A stretch of DNA of 42,557 bases from CAYLSO01 sp964386525 (GTDB lineage Bacteria > Eisenbacteria > RBG-16-71-46 > DASYSL01): assembly GCA_964386525.1 (NCBI GenBank), contig CAYLSO010000030.1, positions 1 to 42,557 on the forward strand. Reading direction: 5' to 3'. A program made the position numbers and the translations under genes. The notes below the pieces were generated by a model. That model was not told where the DNA came from and made no database searches. It worked only from the letters and a program-made list of their open reading frames with translations. Each line of letters starts with the position of its first letter. The stretch's first letter is position 1. Shown piece by piece: positions 18,804-27,112 of this stretch.

Positions 18804-19679
18804 ATGGAAACCGGCGAAGTCCTCCGGCGCGTCCGCCGGCTCGAGATCCGCGCCCGCCACCTCGTCGAGGACGTGTTCGCGGGCCAGAGCGAGTCGGTCT
18901 TCAAGGGGCGCGGCATCGAGTTCGCCGAGGTGCGCCCGTACGTGGCGGGCGACGAGGTCCGCGACATCGACTGGAACGTCACGGCGCGGCTCGGGTCGCC
19001 GTTCGTCAAGCGGTTCGTCGAGGAGCGTGAGCTCACCGTGGTGCTGCTGGTGGACGCCAGCGGCTCGCTGGAGTTCGGCTCGCAGGGGCACTCCAAGCGC
19101 GAGCTGGCCAGCGAGCTGGCGTCGCTCCTCGCGTTCGCCGGACTCAAGAACTCGGCCCGCGTCGGGCTCATCCTGTTCTCCGACCGCCTGGAGCTGTTCG
19201 TGCCGCCGCGGCGCGGCCGCAGCCAGGTGCTGCGCGTGGTGCGCGAGCTCATCACCCGTCCGCTCGCCGGCACCGGCACCGACTGGGCCGCCGGCCTCGA
19301 TTTCGCCAACCGCGTGCTGCGCCGCCACTCGCTGGTCTTCGTGCTCTCCGATTTCCTCGCCCCGGTCGACACGCGCCTGTTCCGCATCACCCGCCGACGC
19401 CACGAGCTGGTCTGTCTGTGGCTCGAAGATCCGCGCGAGCTGGAGCTCCCGGCCGTGGGCTGGGCGGACTTCGAGGACCTCGAGAGCGGCCGGGTGCGGG
19501 CGGTGAACACCAACGACAAGCGGGCGCGCGAAGCCTACCGCGCCGGCCGGGCGGAGGGCCGCGAGCGCGCGCGCAAGGCCCTGCGCCAGATCGGCGCCGA
19601 CCACATCGTGCTGTCCACGGCCCAGTCCTACCTGCCGCCGCTGCTGCGCTATTTCGCCGAGCGCCGGAGGCGGCGGTGA
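18804..19679 (+). CDS. DUF58 (VWA-like) domain protein
   Basis: A 291-residue soluble protein of the DUF58 family. The signature FKGRGIEFAEVRPYVAGDEVRDIDWNVTAR is split here as FKGRGIEFAEV and GDEVRDIDWNVTAR near residues 34-60. A VWA-like core follows, LLVDASGSLEFGS, with a DxSGS metal-site motif. DUF58 proteins are standard partners of MoxR in Bat loci; biochemical function is unproven. ATG 18804 follows GGAGG (18799-18803) with no spacer, which is abnormally close. No other in-frame start lies nearby, so either pairing is shifted or initiation is coupled to the moxR stop five bases away. The stop overlaps the next GTG by 4 nt. Confidence 0.9.
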   Translation: METGEVLRRVRRLEIRARHLVEDVFAGQSESVFKGRGIEFAEVRPYVAGDEVRDIDWNVTARLGSPFVKRFVEERELTVVLLVDASGSLEFGSQGHSKRELASELASLLAFAGLKNSARVGLILFSDRLELFVPPRRGRSQVLRVVRELITRPLAGTGTDWAAGLDFANRVLRRHSLVFVLSDFLAPVDTRLFRITRRRHELVCLWLEDPRELELPAVGWADFEDLESGRVRAVNTNDKRAREAYRAGRAEGRERARKALRQIGADHIVLSTAQSYLPPLLRYFAERRRRR

Positions 19680-20758
19680 GCGCTCGGCGGACCGGGGCGC
19701 GCCGGCGACGCCTCTGGCGGCTGGCGGCGGGCGGGCTGCTGGCCGTGGCCGCGGCGGCGGCGGCGACGCTGTGGCTGCGGCCGCGCCCGCCGCGGGCGCC
19801 GGCCACGGGGCGCGTGCTGCGGCGCGTCTACGTGGCGCCGGACACGGCCCGCATCGGCGAGCCGGTGCGCGTCACCTTCGAGGTGCGCACGCCGGCGCGG
19901 CACACGGTGGCGTTCGGGGCGCGGCCCGCCGACGACTCCCTGTGGACCTGGCGACAGTGGGGCGCAACGGCGAGCCAGGAGACCGCGGAGGGCGTGCGCC
20001 ACCGCCTACGGGCTGTCGGCCTGCCGTTTCGCACCGGGTCGGTGGCGCTGCCGGTGCCGCGCTTCCGCCTGCAGCGCCCGGGCGGGCGGGCGCTGTCGGG
20101 GGCCTTCTTCAAGACGTCGGTCTTCGTGCGCAGCGTGCTGCCGCCCGCCGATCCCCGGCCGGAGATCCGGGGGCTCAAGCCGCCGCTGGACCCACCGTGG
20201 TGGGCGCGGGTGCCCTGGTGGGCGCTGGGGGCGGCGGTCGCGCTGGGCGCGCTCGTCTGGTGGTGGCGCCGCCGGCGCCGCGCCCGGGGGGCACCCGAGC
20301 GGGCGGGGTCGGCCGCCGCCGCCGCAGTGGTGCCGGCGCACCTCGAGGCCCTCGCCGCCCTCGACGCGCTGGTGGCGGAGCGCCTGGCGGAGCAGGGACG
20401 CTGGTACGAACACCAGTCGCGGCTGACGGAGATCGTGCGCCGCTTCCTCGAGCGCCGCTTCGGCTCGCCGCAGCCCGGATACACGACGCGCGAGCTCTGC
20501 CTGCACCTGGCGTGGCGGGGCGTGGCCGGAGCCGAGGTGGAACGGTTGCGGACCCTGCTGCGCGTCGCCGACCTGGCGAAGTTCGCGCGCACCGACCCCG
20601 GGACGGAGACCGCGCGGCGCCACGAGAGCGAAGCCCGCGCCCTCATCGTGGCGTGGATCCCGGATGAGGGCGGAGCGGCCGGCGGGGCTCCCCTCGCCAC
20701 GCCGGCCGCGGACGCGGGCCCAGACCCGGCCGACGCCGGCCGGGCGAAGGCCGGGTAG
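19676..20758 (+). CDS. Bat-operon membrane protein (DUF4381/BatD-like)
   Basis: A 360-residue protein, third in the MoxR/Bat operon. The GTG at 19676 overlaps the DUF58 stop (GTGA) and has GGAGG five bases upstream. It has an N-terminal anchor or signal (about residues 14-34, LWRLAAGGLLAVAAAAAATLWL), an extracytoplasmic beta-rich domain (YVAPDTARIGEPVRVTFEV), a central membrane helix (WWALGAAVALGALVWWW, about 185-202) and a cytoplasmic helical tail (EIVRRFLERRF, HLAWRGVAGAEVERLRTLL). This plan matches the small membrane protein that usually sits between DUF58 and BatA. I recognise it by position and topology more than by sequence. Confidence 0.7.
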   Translation: MSARRTGARRRRLWRLAAGGLLAVAAAAAATLWLRPRPPRAPATGRVLRRVYVAPDTARIGEPVRVTFEVRTPARHTVAFGARPADDSLWTWRQWGATASQETAEGVRHRLRAVGLPFRTGSVALPVPRFRLQRPGGRALSGAFFKTSVFVRSVLPPADPRPEIRGLKPPLDPPWWARVPWWALGAAVALGALVWWWRRRRRARGAPERAGSAAAAAVVPAHLEALAALDALVAERLAEQGRWYEHQSRLTEIVRRFLERRFGSPQPGYTTRELCLHLAWRGVAGAEVERLRTLLRVADLAKFARTDPGTETARRHESEARALIVAWIPDEGGAAGGAPLATPAADAGPDPADAGRAKAG

Positions 20759-20766
20759 GAGGCGGC

Positions 20767-21741
20767 ATGCGCTGGGCGTTCCCCTGGGCCTTCCTCGCGC
20801 TGCTCGTGCTGGGCGCGCTGCTCGTCTGGCGGCGCCGGCGGCGGGAGTACCGTGCCCCCGGCCTGGGCTTCTCGACCACCGGCTGGCTGGGCGGGCGCGG
20901 CCACCCGCCGCGCTGGCCGGGGTGGCTGCTGGCGGCGGGCCTCGGTTTGCTCACGCTGGCTCTGGCCCGGCCGCAGGAGGGCGTGCGCGAGCGCGAGCTG
21001 CGCGAGCGCGGGGTCGACATCGTGCTGGCGCTCGACATCTCGACTTCGATGCAGGCCGAGGACCTGCAGCCCGACAATCGTCTGGCCGTGGCCAAGCGCG
21101 TGGCCGAGGACTTCGTGATGCATCGGCGCCACGACCGGGTCGGCCTGGTGGCGTTCGCCGCCACGGCGTTCACGCAGTGTCCCCTGACCCTCAATCACAC
21201 GGCGCTCGTCGGCCTGCTGCGCCGGCTGGACTTCGGAATGGTCGAGGACGGCACGGCCATCGGCATGGGGCTGGCCACGGGGGTGAACCGGCTGCGCCAG
21301 TCGACCAGCAAGAGCAAGGTCGTGATCCTGCTCACCGACGGCATCAACAACCGCGGCGCGGTCGATCCGCTCACCGCCGCCCAGCTGGCGCAAGCCCTGG
21401 GCGTGCGCGTGTACACCATCGGGGTGGGGACCACCGGCCTGGCGCCCGTGCCGGTGGACGACCCGCAGTTCGGTCGCCGTTACGCGCGCCTGCCCGTGGA
21501 GATCGACGAGGCCATCCTGACCCAGGTCGCCTCGCTCACCGGCGGGCGCTACTTCCGGGCCCGGGACACGCAGGCCCTCGCCGCCATCTACCGCGAGATC
21601 GACCGCCTCGAGCGCTCCGAGGTCACCGACGTGCAGTACGAGGAGTGGATCGACCGCGGGCCGCTGCTCTGCGCCCTGGCCTTCGCCCTCCTGGTGGCGG
21701 GGTGGGCGGCGGGCCTGGGCCGCTTCGCGAGGGTGCCGTGA
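20767..21741 (+). CDS. batA: VWA-domain membrane protein BatA
   Basis: A 324-residue protein with an N-terminal helix, a second helix (about 52-68, GWLLAAGLGLLTLALAR), a VWA domain and a C-terminal helix (about 300-318). The metal-ion-dependent adhesion site is intact: DISTS (D90), a downstream Thr/Asp region at EDGTAIGMG, and LLTDGINN. Topology and length match BatA of Bacteroides aerotolerance loci. ATG 20767 follows TAGGAGG. The stop overlaps the start of the next VWA gene by 4 nt. Proposed role, from the family: scaffold of a membrane complex matured by MoxR; ligand unknown. Confidence 0.9.
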   Translation: MRWAFPWAFLALLVLGALLVWRRRRREYRAPGLGFSTTGWLGGRGHPPRWPGWLLAAGLGLLTLALARPQEGVRERELRERGVDIVLALDISTSMQAEDLQPDNRLAVAKRVAEDFVMHRRHDRVGLVAFAATAFTQCPLTLNHTALVGLLRRLDFGMVEDGTAIGMGLATGVNRLRQSTSKSKVVILLTDGINNRGAVDPLTAAQLAQALGVRVYTIGVGTTGLAPVPVDDPQFGRRYARLPVEIDEAILTQVASLTGGRYFRARDTQALAAIYREIDRLERSEVTDVQYEEWIDRGPLLCALAFALLVAGWAAGLGRFARVP

Positions 21742-23471
21742 TCGACTGGGGCGAGCCCCGCCTGCTCATCCTCGGCCTGGCGAGCCTGGCGCTGCTGGTC
21801 GCGCTCCTGGCGCGGTCGCGGCGCAAGCGGCGCTGGGCGCTCGAGCAGCTCGCCGGGACCGCCCTGGCGCCGCGGCTGACGCGGGCCGTCGACGAGCGCG
21901 CCGTGCGCTGGCGCACCGGGCTGCGGCTGGCGGCCCTGACCGCACTGGTCATCGCCGCCGCCGGGCCGCGCTGGGGTCGCGAGGTGGTGCGGGTCAGCGG
22001 GCAAGGGTCGGACCTCGTGCTGGTCTTCGACGTGTCGCTCTCGATGGACACGCGCGACGTCCCCCCGTCGCGCCTCGAAGAGGCCAAGCGGGAGGCTCTG
22101 GCCCTCGTCGACGGGCTGGGCGGCGATCGCGTGGGGGTGGTGGCGTTCGCCGGCGACGCGGCCGTGATGTGCCCTCTGACCCTCGACTACTCCGCGGTGC
22201 GCGTGCTGGTCGGCTCGCTCGCCAGCGGCACGCTGTCCCAGCCGGGCACCGACCTGGGCCGCGCCCTGCGCGCCGGGCTGGAGCTGCTGCCCAAGAGCCG
22301 GCCGGGGGAGCAGGCGATCGTGCTCTTCACCGACGGCGAGGATCTGGAGCGCGCCGGCCGGGCGGCCGGCACGCTGGCGGCCCGCCGGGGCGTGCGGGTC
22401 TTCGCGGTCGGCGTCGGCACCCCCGGCGGTCAGGCGATCCCGGTGCGCGACGACGACGGCCGTGAGATCGGACTCAAGCGCGACGCGCGTGGCGGCATCG
22501 TGCTGAGCCGTCTCGACGAGCGGCTCCTGCGCGAGATCGCCCGGCAGACGCGCGGCGCCTACTTCTCCGCGGCGCACCCCGGCGGCGAGGTGTCGCGCCT
22601 GCGACGGGCCGTGGCCCGCGTCGAGCGCGGGCACCGGGAGGGGCGGCTGGGGACGCGCCCGGTCGAGCGCTTCGCGCTGTTCGCGTGGCTGGCGTGGGCG
22701 GCGTGGGTGGCGGCCTGGCTGCTGCCGGCACGGCGCCGCCTGAGCGCGCTGGAGGCGGCGCGCGGGCCGGCGACGGTGCTGGCGGTGCTGGCGGCGCTGG
22801 CGTTGCTGCCCGGCGGCGCCGCAGCCGGGGCGCTCGAGAAGGGCAACGCGGCGCTGCGCCGCGGCGACGCGGCGGGCGCCGCGGAGGCGTACCGGGAGGG
22901 GCTGGCGAAGCGCCCCCGCGACCCGCGGCTGCTCGCGAACCTCGGCCAGGCCCTCTACCGGCTGCGCGACTTCACCGGCGGCGAGGGCGCCTTCACGCAG
23001 GCCCTGTCGGCTGCTGAGGGCCGCCTGGGGACGCGCGACCAAGCGCACTTGACGTACGACCGCGGCAACACCCTCTTCCGCCAGGAGCGCTACGCGGAAG
23101 CGGCCGACGCCTACCGGCGCGCGCTCGAGCGCCTGCCGAACGACTCCGACGCGCGCTTCAACTTCGAGGCGGCGCTGGCGCGGCTGCGCGAGCCGCCGCA
23201 ACCGGCAGGCGGAGGAGGCGGAGGGGGTGGATCGGCCGGCGGCGGGGGAGGGGGCGCCGCGCAGCCGACTCCCACTCCGGTCAAGCCGCAACCGGCGCCG
23301 GCGCCGCAGGCCCAGACCGGGCCCCAGGCAGAGCGCGAGCCAGCCTCCGGCACGCTGACCCGCGAGGCCGCGCAGCGCATCCTCGAAGCCCTCGCCGAGG
23401 AGGAGGCGACGGCACAGAAGCGGAAGGGCCAGGCGCGCGCGGTGAGCGAGCGCCGGGGGCGCGACTGGTGA
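21738..23471 (+). CDS. batB: BatB-BatC fusion: VWA domain plus TPR repeats
   Basis: A 577-residue protein. Residues about 1-330 are BatB-like: two N-terminal helices, a VWA domain with intact DVSLS (D98) and LFTDGEDLE, then a helix pair near 310-365. Residues about 370-470 carry TPR units (GNAALRRGDAAGAAEAYREGL; RGNTLFRQERYAEAADAYRRALERLP), the usual content of the separate BatC. A Gly-rich run (about 490-510) and a Pro/Gln-rich linker end in a charged helix. GTG 21738 overlaps the batA stop by 4 nt. BatB and BatC are separate genes in Bacteroides, so this is a fusion. The Gly run is encoded by a GGA/GGC tract that could slip. Confidence 0.88.
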   Translation: MIDWGEPRLLILGLASLALLVALLARSRRKRRWALEQLAGTALAPRLTRAVDERAVRWRTGLRLAALTALVIAAAGPRWGREVVRVSGQGSDLVLVFDVSLSMDTRDVPPSRLEEAKREALALVDGLGGDRVGVVAFAGDAAVMCPLTLDYSAVRVLVGSLASGTLSQPGTDLGRALRAGLELLPKSRPGEQAIVLFTDGEDLERAGRAAGTLAARRGVRVFAVGVGTPGGQAIPVRDDDGREIGLKRDARGGIVLSRLDERLLREIARQTRGAYFSAAHPGGEVSRLRRAVARVERGHREGRLGTRPVERFALFAWLAWAAWVAAWLLPARRRLSALEAARGPATVLAVLAALALLPGGAAAGALEKGNAALRRGDAAGAAEAYREGLAKRPRDPRLLANLGQALYRLRDFTGGEGAFTQALSAAEGRLGTRDQAHLTYDRGNTLFRQERYAEAADAYRRALERLPNDSDARFNFEAALARLREPPQPAGGGGGGGGSAGGGGGGAAQPTPTPVKPQPAPAPQAQTGPQAEREPASGTLTREAAQRILEALAEEEATAQKRKGQARAVSERRGRDW

Positions 23472-25927
23472 GACGGGCGTGGCGCGTGGCCCTGTTGCTG
23501 GCGCTGCCGGCGATGGCGGCGTGGCCGCCCGCGGCTCGGGCGGCCCCGACCGTCCGCTCGTTGCTGGAGCGCTCGCAGCTGACGCTCGGCGAGGCTACCG
23601 AGTGGGTGGTCGTGCTCGAGAACGCCGGGAGCTCGGCCCCCGAGCCGCTGTTCTACCCGCCGGACTGGGCGCGAGTCCAACCGCTCGGCACCTCGCAGAG
23701 CATGTCCATCGTCAACGGCCGGTTCGCGAGCGCGACGAGCTACCGGTTCCTGCTGGTGCCGGCCCGCACCGGCCGGCACACGCTGCCGGCGGTCGCCTTC
23801 GAGATCGGCCGCACTCGCGTCACCAGCCCGCCGGTCCCGGTGGACGTCCTGCCTCCGGCGCCCGGCGGCGAAGCGCCGGGGCGCGGCGGGTCGCGACTGC
23901 GGCTGGTGGCCACACTCGACAAGCCCGCCGCCGTGGTGGGAGAGCCGGTGCGCCTCACGGTGCGCTTCTACCTGGGCATGCGGCTGGCAGCGGACCCCCA
24001 GTACCGCGCCCCCGATGTGGCCGGCTTCTGGGCCGAGCCCGTGTCGGTGCCCCGCTCTTACTATGTGGACGAGGGCGGGTCGCGCTGGCTGGTGAGCGAG
24101 ACGCACACCGTCCTCTATCCGACCGTCCCCGGGCGGCTGAAGGTGGGGGCCGCGAAGATGCTCTGCGCCCTGCCGGCGCCGGGAGCGCAAGCCGAGCCGG
24201 ACCCGCTGAGCAGCCTGCTGGGCGGGTCCGGAGGCGGCAGCGAGGTCGTGCAGGTGCAGAGCCGCCCGCTCTTCGTGGACGTCACCACGCCGCCGGCCGA
24301 CGGGCGCCCGCGGACTTTTCGCGGCACGGTCGCCGACGTGACCCTGTCGCTGCGCCCGGAGCGCACGCGGGTGCGCGCCGACGAGACGATCAACCTGGCG
24401 CTGCGGTTGAACGGGACCGGGAACCTGCGCCTCGCAGCGCCGCCGGCGTGGCCGGCGCTCGACGATTTCGAGCTCTACAGCCGCAGCACCCGCGACTCGA
24501 TCGATCTCGAAGGGGCGACGCCGTCGGGCACCAAGGTGCTCGAGTTCGCGCTGCTGCCCCGGCGCCGCGGGCAGCTCACCATCCCGGCCCTCGAGTACGC
24601 GACCTTCGTGCCGGGCCGCGGCTACCAGGTGACGCGCAGCGCGCCGATCGCGGTGCAGGTGGACGCGCCGCTGGCGGAGGTCGGGGGCGCGCGCTCGCTG
24701 ACGCCGCTCGAGATGCCGCGGGGGGTGCGGCGCCCTCCGGGCCCGTGGGCCGGTTGGCTGGCCGCGCTCTTGGGGTCGGGAAGCGCTGCTCTGGCCGCAG
24801 CCTGGCTGGCGCGCGGGCGGCGCGCGGGGCACGGCGAAGCGGCGGAGAGCGCGGTGCGCGGGGCCCGCGAGCGCCTGGCCGAGCGCCGGGGCCGCGGCGA
24901 CCTCGTGGCGTACTACGGGGAGGCGGAACGCATCCTGGGCGACCCGCACGCCCTGGGGGGCGAGCCGCTCGCGCCCGCCGGCGAGGAAGAAGGGGCCCGG
25001 CGCCTGCTGCTCGGCCGCGCGCAGGCGGCGCGCTACGCGCCGGGCGGCTTGGAGGCCGAACTCGAGAGCTTCGCCGCGCTGCTCGATCGGCATCTCGAGG
25101 AGCGCCTCGGCCGGGTCCGCCGCGCCACCCGTCCACGGCGGGCGCGATGGGCGGCGCTGGCGGGGTTTGCGACGCTGGCGCTCGCGGGCGCTGCCTACGG
25201 AGGCTGGCGGATCGCGGCGTCACGCCCCCCCGAGGTGCTCCTCGCGGGATGGCGCGCGGCCGCGCAGAGCCTCGGCTCGGGCGACCGGGCGCGGGCCGCG
25301 GCGCAGCTCTCCAGCCTCTGGAGCGCGGGCTACCGCGGCGGGCCGCTGGCCGCACAGTGCGCCCTCGCGGAACTCGGGGGGCGCCGTCTGGGCGCCGCGG
25401 CGCTCTGGGCCGAGCGGGCGCGGCGTGAGAGCCCGCGGGACCCGTTCGTGCGCAGCGTGCGGGGGGTGCTCGATGAAGAGGGCGCGCTCCCCGGGCACCC
25501 GGAAGGACTGGGCACATTGCTGACCTGGCGGGAGGCGGCACTGGCGGCGGCGCTGGCGTGGGCGCTCGGCGCGCTGGCGTGGGCGCTCGGCAGCCTGGGG
25601 GCGGGGCGGCGCCGGCGCCTGCTGCGCGCCGGTGCGCTGGCGCTGGCCGGTCTCGCGTTGCTCGCAGCGGCGGTGACCTTCGGAGTGTGGCGGGCCGGCT
25701 TCGCGGCGCGCGGGGCGGTGATCGTGGAGGCGGTGCCGCTGCGGGCCGCCCCGGCCGGGCGCGAACAGCTGGATCTCGAGCCTGGACGCCTGGTCGAGTT
25801 CCGAGAGGCGAAGGCGGGCTGGGTGCGCATCGGGCTGGGCGGCGGGCTGCAGGGCTGGGTGCCCGCGACGGCGCTCGATCGGGTGGCCGCGCCGCAGCCG
25901 CCCGGCGCCCGCGCGGCTCCAAGTTAG
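23468..25927 (+). CDS. batD: BatD-BatE-like fusion: beta-rich ectodomain, TPR-like region, SH3b
   Basis: An 819-residue membrane protein. Residues 1-25 are a signal peptide (VALLLALPAMAAWPPAARAA). Residues about 30-405 are the BatD ectodomain (beta-sandwich units such as RLVATLDKPAAVVGEPVRLT and LSLRPERTRVRADETINL). A helix follows near 425-450, a cytoplasmic helical part, another helix near 560-580, then a TPR-like segment and two more helices (about 680-740). The end (AAPAGREQLDLEPGRLVEF through LQGWVPATALDRV) is an SH3b domain, as in BatE. So BatD and BatE appear joined. The GTG overlaps the upstream stop by 4 nt. A perfect 21-bp duplication at 25550-25591 lies within a membrane helix. Confidence 0.85.
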   Translation: MRRAWRVALLLALPAMAAWPPAARAAPTVRSLLERSQLTLGEATEWVVVLENAGSSAPEPLFYPPDWARVQPLGTSQSMSIVNGRFASATSYRFLLVPARTGRHTLPAVAFEIGRTRVTSPPVPVDVLPPAPGGEAPGRGGSRLRLVATLDKPAAVVGEPVRLTVRFYLGMRLAADPQYRAPDVAGFWAEPVSVPRSYYVDEGGSRWLVSETHTVLYPTVPGRLKVGAAKMLCALPAPGAQAEPDPLSSLLGGSGGGSEVVQVQSRPLFVDVTTPPADGRPRTFRGTVADVTLSLRPERTRVRADETINLALRLNGTGNLRLAAPPAWPALDDFELYSRSTRDSIDLEGATPSGTKVLEFALLPRRRGQLTIPALEYATFVPGRGYQVTRSAPIAVQVDAPLAEVGGARSLTPLEMPRGVRRPPGPWAGWLAALLGSGSAALAAAWLARGRRAGHGEAAESAVRGARERLAERRGRGDLVAYYGEAERILGDPHALGGEPLAPAGEEEGARRLLLGRAQAARYAPGGLEAELESFAALLDRHLEERLGRVRRATRPRRARWAALAGFATLALAGAAYGGWRIAASRPPEVLLAGWRAAAQSLGSGDRARAAAQLSSLWSAGYRGGPLAAQCALAELGGRRLGAAALWAERARRESPRDPFVRSVRGVLDEEGALPGHPEGLGTLLTWREAALAAALAWALGALAWALGSLGAGRRRRLLRAGALALAGLALLAAAVTFGVWRAGFAARGAVIVEAVPLRAAPAGREQLDLEPGRLVEFREAKAGWVRIGLGGGLQGWVPATALDRVAAPQPPGARAAPS
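25550..25591 (+). repeat. Perfect 21-bp tandem duplication in the BatD/E gene
   Basis: Two identical 21-nt copies at 25550-25570 and 25571-25591 encode ALAWALG twice inside a predicted membrane helix. The frame is kept, suggesting a recent slippage event. Confidence 0.9.
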
Positions 25928-25950
25928 AGACGGCGCGGCTCGACCGGCAG

Positions 25951-26064
25951 GTGGAGAGCGAATGCGCCGACCGGTCCGTCTTCACCGTCCACTCCCTGAC
26001 CCGCCCGCTGCCCCGGTGGCTCGAAGTCATGCGCCGCGCGCTCGGCGGGGCGAGGGTCCCTTGA
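25951..26064 (+). CDS. Possible 37-residue small protein or frameshifted tail of BatD/E
   Basis: In the 188-nt gap after the BatD/E gene, an open frame from GTG 25951 to TGA 26062-26064 has 34 of 37 codons ending in G or C, with clearly lower GC at positions one and two, the codon pattern of real genes here. Its end reads LTRPLPRWLEVMRRALGG. No ribosome site precedes the GTG, and the frame stays open upstream into the BatD/E gene in a different frame. It may be a small gene, or a former C-terminal extension separated by a frameshift. The stop overlaps the -35 of the next promoter. I do not recognise it. Confidence 0.3.
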   Translation: MESECADRSVFTVHSLTRPLPRWLEVMRRALGGARVP

Positions 26065-26089
26065 ACGGGCGGCCCGACTCTGCTAGCTT
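26061..26089 (+). promoter_or_regulatory. Promoter for the EIIA-like gene
   Basis: -35 TTGAAC (26061-26066), 17-nt spacer, -10 TAGCTT (26084-26089). The predicted start near 26096 leaves a 20-nt leader containing GGAGGAGG ahead of TTG 26116. Confidence 0.6.
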
Positions 26090-26115
26090 GGGGCCACAAC
26101 GGAGGAGGTCTTCCC

Positions 26116-26589
26116 TTGGCAGTCGACGTGCAAGTGGTGCTCGAAACCTTCGACCCCGCCCTCTTCCTCCCGGCCCTCGCGGCTCCCGACAAAGACAGCG
26201 TCCTGCAGGAACTGGTCGCGCACGTCCAGGCGCGAGGGCTGGTGCGTGACGCCGTGCCGCTGCTCGAGATGCTGCGCAGCCGGGAGAGCCTCGGCTCGAC
26301 CGGCATCGGCCATGGCATCGCGGTGCCGCACGGGCGCTCGCTGGCGGTGCCGCGGCTGGTGGCCGGCTTCGCGCGCCACGCCTCCGGGGTCGCCTGGGGC
26401 GCGGTGGACGGCAAGCCCGTGAAGCTCATCTTCCTCATCCTGGCGCCGCCGCTCGAGCAGCCGACCCGCTACCTGCCTTTCCTCGGCCGGATCGTCGAGG
26501 CGGTGAGCGATGCCGACCGGCGCAAGCGCCTGTCCAAGGTGACCACGTACGAAGAATTCCGGGGGGCCCTGCGCGATGCCCTCGCGTGA
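26116..26589 (+). CDS. ptsN: PTS EIIA type-2 domain protein (EIIA-Ntr/PtsN-like)
   Basis: A 157-residue single-domain EIIA of the fructose/nitrogen type. The phosphorylated histidine is H72 in GIAVPHGRS. The rest follows the fold (LEMLRSRESLGSTGIGHG, then KLIFLILAPPLEQPTRYLPFLGRIV). Family role: phosphate relay and regulation, rather than sugar uptake, when no EIIB/EIIC is attached; none is present here, nor HPr or HprK. The start is TTG 26116, seven bases after GGAGGAGG (26101-26108); no ATG or GTG is available at the right place. It has its own promoter and may be coupled to the zinc-ribbon gene 22 nt downstream. Confidence 0.9.
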   Translation: MAVDVQVVLETFDPALFLPALAAPDKDSVLQELVAHVQARGLVRDAVPLLEMLRSRESLGSTGIGHGIAVPHGRSLAVPRLVAGFARHASGVAWGAVDGKPVKLIFLILAPPLEQPTRYLPFLGRIVEAVSDADRRKRLSKVTTYEEFRGALRDALA

Positions 26590-26611
26590 GGCCCGGGGAC
26601 CGAGGGAGGGC

Positions 26612-26995
26612 GTGAAGCCCACAGCCGACGCCGCCGCCCGCCGCTCCGCCGCGGCGCGCGACGTGCTCACGGCCCTCGTCAAGCTGCAGGACCTCGACCT
26701 CATGATCCGCGAGGCCACCGACCCGCACCAAGCCGACGCGGTGAGCAAGATGGGATTCAAGATGGAGGGTGTCGGGCTGTTGCACGCCGCCCGGCAGGCG
26801 CTGGCCTCCGAAGTGGAGCCGCGCTTGCTGCGCATCTACGACGCCGCGGCCCGCCGTTACGGGGGGCGCGCGCTGGTGCCCGTCACCAACCGCACCTGCC
26901 TGGGCTGCTCGGCCGTGCTGCCGACCGGGCTCATCCCCGACCCCAAGCGCATCACCAGCTGCCAGTCCTGCGGCCGCATCCTCTACCCGCTGTAG
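26612..26995 (+). CDS. Short C4-type zinc-ribbon protein
   Basis: A 127-residue protein ending in a four-cysteine zinc ribbon: CLGC, then LPTGLIPDPKRITSCQSCGRILYPL. This tail matches the DUF164/C4-type family, often around 240 residues with a long N-terminal coiled coil. Here the N-terminal part is only about 80 residues with helical character (VLTALVKLQDLDLMIREA; LLHAARQALASEVEPRLLRIYDAAA), so this is a shortened member. I prefer GTG 26612 (GAGGG five bases upstream) to ATG 26576, which lies inside the EIIA gene and lacks a ribosome site. Family members are suspected to bind nucleic acid or affect translation; function here is unknown. Confidence 0.78.
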   Translation: MKPTADAAARRSAAARDVLTALVKLQDLDLMIREATDPHQADAVSKMGFKMEGVGLLHAARQALASEVEPRLLRIYDAAARRYGGRALVPVTNRTCLGCSAVLPTGLIPDPKRITSCQSCGRILYPL

Positions 26996-27057
26996 AACCG
27001 GTCGGCCCACCCTGCGTGGCCGCGCCGGCGGCGTCGCCGGGCCGCGGTCCGGCCGGG

Positions 27058-27087
27058 TTGCGGACGGCGGCACGCCTTTGCTAACGT
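27058..27087 (+). promoter_or_regulatory. Promoter for the small lipoprotein gene
   Basis: -35 TTGCGG (27058-27063), 18-nt spacer, -10 TAACGT (27082-27087), which could also be read as part of GCTAACGT. The predicted start near 27094 is about 19 nt before the start codon. Confidence 0.45.
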
Positions 27088-27112
27088 TTGCACGCCGGGC
27101 GCGGAGGTGGAA

